Assembly: GCA_027946365.1 (NCBI GenBank)
Contig: JAPEUQ010000017.1
Location: 124,001-188,000 of the forward strand
Reading direction: 5' to 3'
Length of the DNA: 64,000 bases
Origin: Kalmusia sp. IMI 367209
Lineage: Eukaryota > Ascomycota > Dothideomycetes > Pleosporales > Didymosphaeriaceae
Shown: one piece after another, positions 31,910-44,300 of the stretch
How the letters are laid out: every line of letters begins with the position of its first letter
How positions within the stretch are numbered: position 1 is the first letter of the stretch
The notes under the pieces: model-generated
Seen by the model: the letters and a program-made list of their open reading frames with translations, nothing else
What the model was told of the DNA's origin: nothing
Database searches by the model: none
Translations under genes and position numbers: made by a program

Positions 31910-33300
31910 ATGTCTTCGACTTCAGCACCAGTGCCCACCCAGACGGGTTCGGGTGGAGGCGGCGCGGGGTGGAGGCGGTGGTCCAACAAGTTCGCCCCTG
32001 CTGTTCTTCGTCGCACTCGGCTTCGGTGTCGTCTTCACCAATCTTTGGTAAGCCTGCGGGACATTGAATTCAAAGTGCAAGCTGTCCGTTAATACCACAT
32101 TACAGGATCATCGTTGGTGTCAAATACTGCTTTCGTTACAACCAGCGCAACCGTGCCGCTCGAGCCGCCGCAGATGGAGAACCAATCGATCTTACCGCTA
32201 TGCCACGGCCACATAGGAGGAGAAGAGAAAAGAAGCTGATGACTATGGACGAGGTCAACGAGCGATTCCCGCTGCAGAAATACAAGCAATGGAAATCTAG
32301 TCGCGAAAATGAAGGTCTGCCAGCATCGGGCGGTATTGCAACCGCACCACAGAGTCGAGCGAACAGTGTGAAGGATGTAGAGGGTGTCGTTGCACCCATT
32401 CAAGACGAGGGTGCATCTAGCCCCAGACCGACTACTGCACTCGCCATGGCCCAAGACGATCACGCTGCTACGAGCGCCTCTCTACAAAAGGAAACGGGCT
32501 CACCGCGTTCTAGTTTGATGACAGGCGAGAACAAGGAGACTGAAGCTGAGAAGAAGGAAACGACCGAGAAAAATGTAGAGTTGTTGAAAACAGAAATTGC
32601 TGCGAGTCACTTTGAACCTGGAAAGCAGCCTACGCAAGCACATGAACACGACGGCGAAGAGTCGGATGATGACGACCCTATCCGAACAGCGGCTGCGCCG
32701 GAGTTACTGGCTGAGCCTGGTGACACTTGCGCTATCTGTCTGGATAGCCTTGAGGATCTTGACGATGTACGCGGTCTGACGTGTGGACATGCGTTCCACG
32801 CCAGTTGCGTCGATCCATGGCTCACGAGCCGACGTGCTTGCTGCCCACTGTGTAAAGCCGACTATTACGTTCCCAAGCCCCGTCCCGAAGGCGAGAATCA
32901 GGAACCGTCGTCTACCAGTCGACGTTCCAATACAACTGGACTCAGGTCGCCGACGTCCCCGCAAGCTGCATGGAGCCCTCGAGGCAATCCCTTCTCTCGT
33001 TCGCGTGTCATCGTGATCGCCAATCCAGCACGGCAGAACAGCAACAGCAACAGTCGTCAAGGAAACTCCGCGATTAGTTTTAGCGCATTCCATCGTCCTG
33101 GCCGTCGGGATCGGACAGCCACAACTGATACTTCACCTCAAACCTCTCAGCCTCAGCAGACCTCAGGTTGGAGAGCGCGACTTGGACGGCCCAGTGCACC
33201 GACTATGCCGAGTTGGTTCGGCCGCAATCGTAGTGCCAACGCGGACAACGGCAACAGCTCTCAACCCACGCCTGGTCAATTAGAGGCGGGCAACCGGTAA
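31910..33300 (+). CDS. Membrane-anchored RING-H2 finger protein (putative E3 ubiquitin ligase), frame disrupted near the N-terminus
   Basis: Exons are 31910-32047 and 32106-33300 (58-nt intron), giving 443 aa once one G of the GGGG run 31966-31969 is ignored. As written, exon 1 is 138 nt and enters exon 2 in the wrong frame. The N-terminus is 'MSSTSAPVPTQTGSGGGG'. One transmembrane helix (about residues 28-55, 'SPLLFFVALGFGVVFTNLW' into 'IIVGVKYCFRYNQR') is followed by a basic stop-transfer segment 'PHRRRREKKLMTMDEVNERF'. An acidic Ser/Thr/Glu-rich linker leads to the RING-H2 (about 254-298): 'CAICLDSLEDLDDVRGLTCG', 'HAFHASCVDPWL' and 'CCPLCKADYYVPKP', with C3H2C3 spacing. The C-terminus is Ser/Gln/Arg-rich. 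Family members transfer ubiquitin to membrane or secretory-pathway substrates; the target is unknown. The exact membrane is not predictable. Confidence 0.88.
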
Positions 33301-34054
33301 TAATCAATACTTCTCTGTAGCCGAGAAACTCTTCGTTAGCCATGACGACAGCTGCTCTGGCAGCTTTTACGCAATGACGACCATCATATTCCCCACCATT
33401 CATCTTCGCGGTTTTTTAAGTGCGGGTACAGCTGCGCTTCTCCGGATTGCACATCGCCTCGAGCAACATGTTTCGGTTGGCGTTACTAATGGATCTCCCA
33501 CTTTAGGTTTACTGTATAGTTTGTATTTTCCTACTCTAGCTTGAGGCATATCATTGGGGCGGCTTTTTGGTTTCTCCTGCTAGGGAGTAGCTGCTGGTTT
33601 GGGCTTCGGTTACATCATACCCTGAAATGGCTTGACGCGTATCCTGATCGGCATCAAATAGCGAGAGAACGTAGGGAAGAGAAGCAGAGTTTCAGCAAGG
33701 TTTAGGCCCTGCATTGAGTAACGGGCTAGCTATATATGCTGAGATGCAAAATATGAATTCGTGCTATACATCTCTTGTTTGATCTCATGCTATATTCTGT
33801 TACAGTCCTCTAAAGGACATTTGTACCGTGACTCGATCAGTGGTCGATGATGGAGGAAGCCAGGATTAGCATTCACTTGGGGTAGGCCCTGTCCTTCTAG
33901 ATTGCCTATCACCCTATTAGTGTGCTTTCCCGTTTTATCGGCGACGCAAACAAGCCAATCTGTCGGTCACTGAAGCTCAGCTCCTCGCCTCACGCCAACT
34001 CGCACCACTACCCTGCGACATACCCTGACCGACATATATCCTAGAGATCGTAGA
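33301..34054. other. Intergenic region, nothing recognised
   Basis: About 750 bp of moderately AT-rich DNA carries no supported frame. Confidence 0.6.
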
Positions 34055-35130
34055 ATGTCCGCAGGTGCCGAGGTGCAGGCTAGCGAGATTAAGAAAGAGT
34101 TTGCGCTTCAGCGCCTAGAGCCTGCATCTATCTCCTAAAAGGAAGTTAGACAGATAAAGGATCTGAATGCTCTCATTGTGGGTAGGCTGGCAAGGCCCAG
34201 TCAAATCCGCCTCCTAGCCAATGGTCTTCTCGACTTGAGTAAGGCCCCATCATCCATGGTGAAGGTGTACGCATGCCCCTTCTTCCTGATGCTATAGACC
34301 TTAGACTAATAGATTCTAGTGTTAGGTGTAATGCGATCGAGTCTCCCTTGCTTCGACTACAAACAGAGATCAGAGGTCAGATCTTCCAATTCGCATTATG
34401 TGGGTATCACATCGAGGTTCATGATTTCGAGAGCATGTGGGTGTCGTCGCAAGCTGTGCAAGACGTGTAAGGCCTGTACTCATAGTACATCAGGTTGAAT
34501 AGATTTATAATGACTACGACTGCTACGACACTGGGCCGCCATTTGAGCTGCCACAAGTATGTCGTCAGATCTACGCTAAAATTGCCACTCTAGGGTAATG
34601 GCCATGATCCTTTGCACACGAGTAAACTCACTCACCCGGGTGCTACTCATACTTACGCGCTCAATACCTTTTCGTGCCTCTTTTACACGCCTTTTGAGTC
34701 ACAAAGCAGGAGAGGAACCACTGCTACTCTGTCGTATACTATCCTTTTCAGCTACCCACACCTTTCACTGTAAATCTAGTACAATGATACCTTTTCGTTC
34801 CACCCAAGCCCACCATTGGACGTGTTCGATCTGGTACGACTTTGGACTATGCACTTGGCAGCTGCGTACACGAGTGCTGTGACTGGTCTCGTGCTTCCAG
34901 TATCGCCATTTCCCTCATCGCTGGGAAGCCAGCTACATAGCCCTGACAAACATCATGACTGTTCCTGTATCAAGACAAAGACTATCTTCCCCTCCCTCGC
35001 GCATTTACACCTAAGCGGCCGATGCGAGATGAACTGGTCTCTAGTATGCTGTCTCATAGAAAATTTAGGGATTGGCAGAATTGAGCGATACATGCTCAAT
35101 TGTCCACCTAGCAATATAGGTTCGATCTGA
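34055..35130 (+). pseudogene. Decayed DUF7730-type F-box-like gene
   Basis: An ATG at 34055 opens 27 codons to TAA 34136-34138, and the same frame then continues for 45 more protein-like codons ('KEVRQIKDLNALIVGRLARP'). Fragments in changing frames follow in the order expected for the family: 'SPLLRLQTEIRGQIFQFALC' (about 34343-34402), 'FELPQVCRQIYAKIATLG' (34542-34598), and 'TIFPSLAHLHLSG' further on (from about 34980). These match the 'LLRLPxEIRNxIxxYAL', 'LPxxCRQIYAExATL' and 'FPxLxxIxLS' blocks in the intact gene at 35995. Stops and frame changes between blocks show it is not functional. Confidence 0.7.
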
Positions 35131-35994
35131 TGGGTGGAACGTCGTTGAGCTCGCTCAGCAAAAGGTAGGCCAAGTTGAAGAACATGAATCTATCTATTTG
35201 ATAGCCGATTGATTTTATTGATATTGTACCCTAAATGAATTTGATTGCCCAAAACGTGTGATATACAACGCTGATGCTACATTTCATGTCATTGTCCAGG
35301 CAACCAACCATCTCTACATACTCGAGAACTTGCTGGGCACAAAGGTGGATGCATTTGTGCCAATCAAGATTTGTTCTTCCTTTCCCTACAACATTTTATG
35401 TCTCAATGAGGACCACAAGGTTTTGAATTTCACTCGAGGCCGCTCGGTAAAGGAGGGTGGAAAATGAGTATCTGATGTCTCTATTATTTATATCGAATTA
35501 TATCATCAAAAAAATTGTCTTAGTTGCTATTGATTTTCTGACTCACTGTAGAGCTATACATGTGTTCTCAGTTTCTCTGGATCTGTTCTGTCATCAGGAC
35601 TCACTTATGACTACTATTGTTCCCTTGCTCGAGTATAGCATCAGATCCAAATTATCTGACATATTCTTTCGGCACCAATACAAGGTGATTGACTCTCAGA
35701 TTCTCTCACATTAAGCTTAACGTGTGGGTGAAGCCTATCACACTCCAGTAATTTCACGGTGTCTCTCTCCAAAGTTCACAGGGCCTGTTTTACACGCTAT
35801 TTGAGGTCTGCGCCTCCCCAGATGTGACTCCTTAACATTTTACTTCTCAATATCACACTCCGAGTCGGAAAGGAGCTTGCCTTTTCACACACGTAGTATG
35901 GAGTCCCCCGCAGCTTACAAGACTGTTCTAGAGCTTATTTTTCGTATATCAACACTCTTTGGTCGATACTCACGGACTCCCAACCACACGCAAT
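35131..35994. other. AT-rich intergenic stretch between relic and intact paralogue
   Basis: This is visibly AT-richer than its surroundings (about 35200-35720), with broken short frames. 'GTTTTACACGCTATTTGAGG' at about 35789 resembles 'CTTTTACACGCCTTTTGAGT' near 34679 in the neighbouring relic, hinting at further degenerate duplicate sequence. I see no intact feature. Confidence 0.4.
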
Positions 35995-36986
35995 ATGGCC
36001 GCTCGCAAAAATGCCACCCTGAAAGCTTTCAAGACACCGAAGGCCCTAGCCACGAAGTTGCCAGAAGGTTCCAAGGTCACTAAACCCTCCTCTGGGAGAT
36101 ACAGTGCAAGACACGTAGGTGGCAAGGCGTGGTCGACTGTGCAGTTGAAGAATGGGCTTCTCAGCATGGAGAAGACACCGCCGCATCTGGTCAAGGTGTA
36201 AGCTCTACATAACTTTTCACCACGTCAAAAATCATCAATAAGAATAAAAGACTGACATGTGAGAACAGGGTAAAGCGCAACGCCACAAAGTCTCCACTAC
36301 TACGCCTCCCACAGGAGATCCGGAACATGATCTGGGATTACGCCATGACCGGCAACATCGTCTCTATACAGGAAGATGCAGACGAGACACGTGTCGATGC
36401 CGAAACTTGGGACAAAGTTCTAACTATCTACAAGGGCCAAGCTGTAGGTGTCATGGGTGAAGATACTCCAGAGGAATGGCTCCGTATTCCTTACAGAAAG
36501 AGGTCCCACATCCACACAGCATTCCATCTTCCTGAGACTTGTCGACAAATATATGCAGAGACCGCTACACTTGCCTATACGCGAACAATCTTCCTCTTGG
36601 ATGATTCGGCCGACAGGTTCAGATTGGTGAGAGAATGGAATTCCAGCTTGATACCAGCCCATAAAGAAGCCATTGCCGACATCTCAATGAGTGCAACTTC
36701 GCTGGAACCATACTTTACCGTCAGCCAGGATTTCATCTTCCGAAAGTTCTTCCCGGGTCTAAGAAGAATTCATATGAGCGAAAATGATCTAGATTGGCTT
36801 AGAATCTTCCTTGAGATTGAGCCGCTCGTAGATATGGAATCAACGGTGGAAGATTTCCAAGAATGGATGCAGGAGACGGTCAGTGAAAGAGAGGGTTATG
36901 GTGTCAAACTTGTCTTCTACAAGGCTTCGAAGGATGAGCGCATCGACATTGACGCAGCACCAAGTGTCTACGATAACACAGCGTGA
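35995..36986 (+). CDS. DUF7730-type F-box-like protein
   Basis: Exons 35995-36197 and 36269-36986 join in phase 2 across a 71-nt intron (GTAAGC ... GAACAG), giving 306 aa. The basic N-terminus (Lys/Ala/Thr-rich, about 65 residues) is unlike the rest and could be a nuclear or disordered region. The family block 'SPLLRLPQEIRNMIWDYAMT' starts just after the intron. It is followed by 'FHLPETCRQIYAETATLAYT', 'SLIPAHKEAIADISM' and 'FFPGLRRIHMSENDLDWL', which are the standard landmarks of this ascomycete family. Function is unknown; the opening motif resembles an F-box. Relics of relatives flank it on both sides (34055-35130 and 38090-38328), so this is a small, locally duplicated family. First in-frame ATG would be further upstream at 35959 ('MVDTHG'); 35995 is chosen as the better start but is not certain. 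Confidence 0.82.
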
Positions 36987-38089
36987 AATGTACACACCGA
37001 AGGTCTTAATGAACAAGAAGAGATATATTACCAAAAGGCTTACGACCATGGGGCGACCATTAACAGCGAGGACAACCCTCACGAGTCTCTTGATCCTGGT
37101 GACTCAAACCACGGCAACAAGGTGGAAACACCAATTGATCTTGACCTACTTATCTTCTCGATCTTGGAGGCTTTTTTCTTTCCTTTGCACTTCTCATTAA
37201 AACTCCTTCACACGGTCTTGCATGGGTCTTCATAATCATCACACCCTTACAGTTGATTCTTCACACACATTCCGAATACTCTCGTTTATTCCCAACAACC
37301 CAATATCTGTCAATTTTCCCCCCCTACATCTGCTCTTGTACCCATACAATGTCACCCCTGCTCCCCCACTCCCCTTCCCCACTCCCCACAAACCTATAAA
37401 TAACCCCTCAATACTGTCTAGCAGCATCCTCTTCTACTAGAATCAAAGTATCCGCTCTTATAAGAGGTGGCAGACTACCTCAACGCTGTCCAGCCCATTG
37501 AGGTCTTGCAGCAGCCCACTCGACCAAAGCCTGAATCATACTTAGAACCCACTCTACTAAGGCTTGGCAGGATACCTTCATATACTTCTGCATATATAGA
37601 TCTCTCTTGTGCATGAAGAAGCACGCACGAAAACAATAAATTTATATACTTATCACCGTTTGCATTCTCCAATAATTTTTTTGAAAATCTAAGCTGCACA
37701 CTTCCTACAGAAGAAACTATGTCAAAATTTAGAAAATTGCTTCCAGTCCATTGTTTTACGAAAGATGTAGCTCGCGCATTATTCCCTTGTCCTCACTTTG
37801 ATATTCCTCCTCCTGTCTAAAGATCAGACTTGGATGAACGTTCGTCAAACGGAGATAATCTACTTGCAGACTTCATAACAAGAGAAAGAGCTGCTTTCAG
37901 ATGCACAAGTCATGAACGACAGAAATGGGAGATCTCCACGTCCCCTGTAGCTATACAATGTGGGGTCTTACTTGAAAACGCTCGAGCATTTACTCGCTGC
38001 TGTTCTAGGTCGCGTACGGAAGAGCTCTCCCTGAGCTCTATCCCCTAAGATTGACGAGGTCTGTGGCTATATCGACCTCGAGACGGGAA
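36987..38089. other. Intergenic region with promoter-like sequence
   Basis: A strongly pyrimidine-rich stretch (about 37250-37440) ends in a TATA-like CTATAAATAACC at about 37394, as expected upstream of a fungal gene on the plus strand. The only ATG frame nearby is 34 codons including stop (37718-37819; starts 'MSKFRKLLPVHCF'). This may be the orphaned promoter of the decayed gene at 38090-38328. Confidence 0.4.
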
Positions 38090-38328
38090 CCACCTAGCCT
38101 TCTCTGAGTTAGCATTTGATTTCAGTGGTAAGACTTCTCCCAGCACAGCTCAGCGCAATCACAGAAGTGGGACTGAGTGATGTCTTGCAGTTCGCCTTTC
38201 CACGGCGAGGGCTCGTTAGCTGGTCCGATATTTTCCGGTCGCTGAGGCGCATTCACTGCACGACTATCCTCAGGTCCAAGTCATTTGACCCCTGGAAAGA
38301 TTCAGGCTCCAAGTTCTGCCTGGCATGA
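38090..38328 (+). pseudogene. Relic of a DUF7730-type gene (3' part)
   Basis: 'LAFSELAFDF' (about 38096-38125) is followed by 'LLPAQLSAITEVGLSD' and 'DIFRSLRRIHCTTIL' in a frame ending at 38328. These correspond in order to the 'SLIPAHKEAIADISM' and 'FRKFFPGLRRIHM' blocks of the intact gene at 35995. No N-terminal F-box-like block or start is found upstream, so only the C-terminal half remains. Confidence 0.55.
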
Positions 38329-41300
38329 CGAGACGATGACGCCGATGAAAGCACGAATAAGGCGATGAAGGAGGGGGCGATCACGTGGAGGTGATTATTC
38401 AACGACCTGTGGTCAGATTGATTATCCGTTGTTGGGAGTTTATTACCATCACCGAATGCCTCGTTAGATCGTCAAGTAGGCTCTCATCAGCTACATTTGT
38501 TTGTTTCTCGGCAACTTCTTTTTCTTTGGGCCTGCAGGCATACGGACTCTTGTGTCACTCTAGGACATATAGTATACGTACCGAAAGTCTGAAGTTCCTA
38601 GAATACTACCATAGCTCCTTGGACGCAAAGATTGCATGAGAGATTACGGTCGAATCAGCATTGAACGAGTGGTCATCTGAAGATGCAGTCTGAAGATCCT
38701 GTTCCACGAGATTTAGCTTCACGCAGCTAGATGATGTCAACATTGATGTCTGAGCAACACGTCCTGACCTTCTACCACGCCATCATCACACCACCAGCGT
38801 GGCGATATAGTCTTCACATGTTGTCGTACCCGTCTCTTGACTAGCCAAACATGCATCCCATGGTTGTTACACAACGTTAGAGCTGGGAGCACGTTCCTGC
38901 AAAGACGACATAGCGAGCGTACAGCTTACCCGTGACACCTCGCTTGCAGCTGTAGGTTGTACAACGGCGTCATAGCGTAAACCCTCCGCAGCGCTTATGC
39001 ACCTAAGATGAGGCTGAAGAACGGGCATCAGTGCGCGAGCTTATCGCCCGGCCTGAGACGAAACTCGGACATTCGAGTATACTACGGGCCCCGGAGTCGG
39101 GAGCTTCCGCTGCTGTATAACAACGGGGCAACTGGCTTTCGTGCACCGATGGGAACGGTGAGCGTAGGCGTCGTCGGTCGGAGGGTTTTTTCCTTCTTCG
39201 TTCGTTGGCTCCGAGACGTCGAATGAACACCCCGTCTCCGTGGCCCTTTGAGCCTTGTAACCCTTCGCTTACCACCTCCTGTCTATGGGCCACACGTGTC
39301 GTCCGGCGTGCTACGTGCGGGATATACATCCCACATGAAGACTGCGTCTCCTGATGATCGCTTTCCAGCTTGGGGGCTTCTCCGTGGAAACATGCAATGA
39401 TGCCTGATGAAGCAAGCACGGCTGGCGCTCTTTGACGATAAGACTATCCCTTCCGGTGAGTGAACGCCTCACAATGCAACGAGCATCCAGTCATGATGAC
39501 GCTCTCCTTCAAGAGCAGCAGCGCCCTCGTCGAAACAAACCAGATGTGTACCTTAGTCATGCTGACCCCGTGGCCTGCACCCCTGCTCCACGCCCTCTGG
39601 AAACACGAATAGCAGGGCAAAGGCCAAAGCAGGCGGCAGCGAGAAAAAAGCAAAAAATCTGATAATGAAGATTGACCCGAGCAAATGGGCATGCACGGGC
39701 CTGGCAGAGCGGTAAGCGATGCATGCAAGGACGCAAACGCGAGCACCAATAGCAAAGTGCAACGGAGGGAGGAATGGAAAAAGCAATCATGGAATTGGAA
39801 TTGCCCGAGCATCTTGCCTGAAAACCACGTTGACGTCGCATAAGCCTGCCGAAGCCACCCGTCTATTCACGAGATTTGTGCATGGGGGTGCGTATGGATC
39901 GATGCATACCGACTTCATTGGATTCTGTTACCGCCTGTTCTCTCTGTGAGAGCCCTTAGTTTTCCAGATTTTTTCTTTTGTGACTTCGAGACTAGTGCTT
40001 GTATACCGTAGCATGGGATCATGAAGTGGATCGAATGAGCACAGCCTGGGACCATGGCTTGAGTCGACTACGTGAAGTAGACGCGTAAAGTAGGGACTGC
40101 GTGCTTGAGGTGAACCATGGGCGCGGCGAAGATGCGCTAGCCGAATCGACTACAAAAAGCAACGACGAGCAGATACGCACCACGATGGATGCGACAACGG
40201 AAAATTTCGAACCGAATGCGAAGGAAGACGGAAGGGAAACCCGTGCGAATTAGAATTACGGGCAAATAGGAGTTCAGCCAGCCTGCGATAGCCGCCTCAG
40301 CTACGCCGGTACATGCCCGAGTATACTCGAAGCCCCTACTCCCTTTGCTTCAAAACAACGTATGATATATCCATGTACTCAAATAACTGTCCGGCGTGCA
40401 GCATGTAGAAGCACGCCGGGTTGGAGTAGATCTGACTCACATACATGTGCATCACTTCGTTGTCCGCACTTACATGCATCGTGAAACGTAGTCGACGTCG
40501 TGCACTCACCACTCGCGTTACACGGCAGAGCCTCATCAATTGACCGCTATTTCGGAGGTCCGCAGGAAATACGTCTCACGCGATCGAAGGGTGGCGCAGC
40601 TGGGATTTCGGCGATCAAACAGGGCGGAAACCGAAAGACGCGGTTGGCTCACGACCTTCGTCGACCGAAATTTGACGTGTGATGGGATTCCTATCCTGTC
40701 GATAAGTTCGAATCTCGGTACCCCACGCTTTGTAAAGATTTCGAAGACATTGTGTAAAAGCCAAATGGTGCATTGGCCGGCTCAGCACTGGGCCGGTTCT
40801 TGATCCGCTTCCGCAGCCGAGACCGGCGCTTCAGGAGAATTGGCTTTCGGGCCGATTTTGGCTGGATGCCTGCCGTCTTGTCGGCATCTTGTTTTACGAA
40901 TCGAGGTGTACACCATTGCATTGGATGTACTTGAAGCTGGAGTACGCCCTCAAAAAACAAGGATGTGACGAATTTTGAGCACAGGAGGCGCCGTCGATTA
41001 CACCAGTAGTGTCCAGCCGTGCTATATGCCATGGTCTGGCACTACTATTTGACCTAGAACTCGTCAAGGTGTAACTGCCGTCGTCACACGCACGTAGGTT
41101 ACAGTCTCTAGTATGCGACTCATTAGCGCACCACAGAGTGCTGTTCCGTATCGGGTAAATGAATGACTCCTGTAGCGTGGGGGTTCAGACGGTCTCCGGC
41201 GCTGAACTCCATTTGAACTAAGTTCAGCCTTGAAAGACCCTAAGGTAAGCTAAGAAATCTTAGTGTTCACAGCCGTGGGATGTTGAACGTTACTGCTGAA

Positions 41301-44300
41301 CTTGTCTGTAGATTCAATTCGACGAAGATGGGTTCAATGTTACTGTTCTAGTCGCGGGAGACATACTCATCAGCGTTTGTGTACTTCTGTGACGCTGCAT
41401 AACAATGTTTCTACTGCAACAAGCATGTGAACAATTCAACAAGATCTCCTGACACTCTTACATGCATATCAATGACCGATGTATGCATCGGAAGAAACCA
41501 TTGGGAGTTAAGCAGACAAAGATTCCATGCGTGTAGATGCTCTAGTACTCGGAAGAAATATGTCGGACCTTGCTCTTGCTTTGTCACACGTCTCTAAAAT
41601 CCCTCAACTCCTGTGGTGAGGAGTAACACCTTTCCTTCCTGACTGGTAGATGTTGAGCTGTCGTACGATCTCCCACAGGTTTGCGGCCTTGGCTCCCACA
41701 TCTAGTGCAATGCGGGGCAATGTAGACGATCGCAGAACTGCACACGACCCACTTGAGTAATACTTCCCATATTAGATCGTATCCAAGGCATCATTCGATT
41801 CGCGGTCTGTGATCGCATACGACAAGGCTGTGTCTGCCACTGCACATCATGCATCATGTAGCCCTCGGGATTCCCAGGATCTCCTTTTGCTGTTTGACGT
41901 AAAATTCGCCATTGAGTCACAATTGCCCTGATGGCGATGCGGAGATTACCGAGCCTCCCCAAAGCCAAACTTGTAGTTCTCGATTGTGCTCGGTTTGGTC
42001 TTGCTGAATTTTTGGGGATACAAACGCCTGGGAGACAATGGGCCTATCGCCCTCCGAAGCACACTGAGCGTGGCAACTTGTTTGTACCGAGTTCCCTGCT
42101 TGAGATGTGTCATGGGCATCTATAGAGCGTCGTGGAGGATTCTGCAATGTCGATCGATGCGGGCGTGGGGTATTGTTGAGCATTGCCGTTCCGACGTCGT
42201 GAGGGCGATATCTCTTTTGGGATTATGTCCGAGGTGAGACAGTGAACGGGGCAAAGCAGAAGACAACCTCAGTGAAGGCCATGCATCCCACGCATTCGGA
42301 GTGGCGAAAGCTGCGCGCAAACCCGACGACACCCCACGCGAGATACTTTCCGAGTAGCGAAATACGGCTCGTGAGGATCGTATAGTTCATGCAGAAGGCC
42401 TTACGCGCGCTTGTAGAGAGCTGAGGTTCCAGACAAGATCGGCAGTGTACTGTCTTCATCAACGGTGTGGGTTGGGTTTCGTAGGCGAGATAAGCGGTTC
42501 GTGTACGGCGACCAAACCCCGCAATTTCCATCAATCACCGAGATCGTGTAGAGCTGTTGAGCGAACATGAGGGAATTCTTGACAGAGGTACGCGTCTAGG
42601 GCGCTCAGGCAGAGAGAAAAGGTACTGTCAGAGCTGAATGATGTCGGGATTGGGAAATGCAGACCCTGCGCGTTGAAGTCGTCGCTATTCTAAGGGCAGT
42701 AAGGTATGCACCCACTCGAGTTATGCCGCTCTATGAGTGCTTCCTACAAATGATCATCGTAAAAGAAAAGAAGTACAACGTTCCCCTCGAAACGTAACGA
42801 GCAGGGACTGTTGCTCTGGCATGCGTTGCCCACGCTCTGTTTCCCCTGCAACGACACCGGGTCGTTCGGTAGTTCCGTCTTCGGTAGCTCCGTGGCTACT
42901 GCATTGAAACCAAGATCCCGCGGGTACCATAAGACGCACTACAGCGTAGTGGCTATTAGTCGACATGTGCTGATCAAGCTATTGTTGTATTATACAGCTT
43001 TTTCGAGCATACGTTACCAGAAGCGGAGGTCCATTCGGTAAGGTAGAGGCATTCATTGAAAATCCACTTTCCTGCATGCCACCCCTGGCATTGACTGGAA
43101 ACGCCAGCACTGCCAGCAAAGAGCGTCACATGGCAACGCACATGAGTCCCCTGCCGGTGTGCTGCAGCTCGCCTTGTATCTTCTCTCTCTCGAGGCCAGA
43201 TGCACCCATCTGGGCCGGTGAAGCGGTCGTGCGTCTCGAGTGTCACGTACAGTTGCCGCTGGATGCAGGAGAGCGGAAGGCGCAAGATCGCGGGGACGAC
43301 TGGGCGTCAAGCTCATGCAAGTCAGAAAGCCCGAGGAAGGCGGCCGAGAGAACCATGCACCTGAACCTGAACGTGGTCGAAAGCGGGGGAGCGTCTCTGG
43401 ATCGGCAGATTGTGGGGTAATAGCGCGCACGTCGGTCCCTTTTCGGCCCTCGCTTGTCGCGAGGCTGTGTTGGATGTGCGCACACTGACACTCTCGGCCG
43501 CGACAGCACACTGTACATGTATGCGAAGAAGCCATTACGCAGGCCCTGGAACGCATTACGAGACAGCGCATGAGGCAAGCTGGAATGCAAGGAAAAAATT
43601 TTCTACCTCGTCTCGTGCCCTCGTGGGGTCGACTGCCGCTCGAATCCCGTCGGAGAAGCACCATGTCGCGACCTTTCTTCCTGGAAACCGAGGGCAGATC
43701 CCCAAGCGGGAGGTGGGTGAGCAGAAAATGCTTGCTGTCGGATGTGCAGCGGGGACAACTCGCTCGGTCTCCTGGTCGCATCTTGCTTGCCACAGGCGGT
43801 GTTGGCGTGGGGGGTTCGACAGATGGTTGCCGTAGTCAAGTCAGGAACAGCATCAAAACGGTCCAGGGAATTCCCCTTTGTGGCGGACCGCCCGGGATCT
43901 GAAGGCAAAAGCAACGAGAGGCTGGTGCCTTTCCACGTCTTTGGGTCATGAGCTTGCCATGACTGCCGGATCATCCTCTCGGTACCTGCTGCAAACGCAG
44001 TGTTGGCCGCGGACGAGCTGCTTATTCTGCTCGCGCTTGTGGTGTTGGACCACACGGGCTCGACGTCAACCCGTTCTTGATGCCCGACTAGATTGCACAG
44101 CTGCGCGCATGCACCTGCTTCGATGCGAGGGCAGATCTGGGAGGATTGCGAGAAGCGAGTCGAATTCGGCACCGTCCAACACGACGGCAATCTGGACGCG
44201 CGATGTTGGGAGAGAACCTCGGGCGTACATGCGGCGAGCTCGTGCCGCCCTGGGGCCATGGGCTGGGCGTGCGCCACCGCAGTAAGAGGGCGTGGGGGGA

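Noticed and set aside
40700..40725. B-box-like AAGTTCGAATCTC
   Set aside because: No A box at the right distance and no cloverleaf; chance match.
43053..43793. Minus-strand open frame of 246 codons
   Set aside because: Low-complexity Arg/Ser/Pro composition in GC-rich DNA with overlapping frames and no recognisable family.
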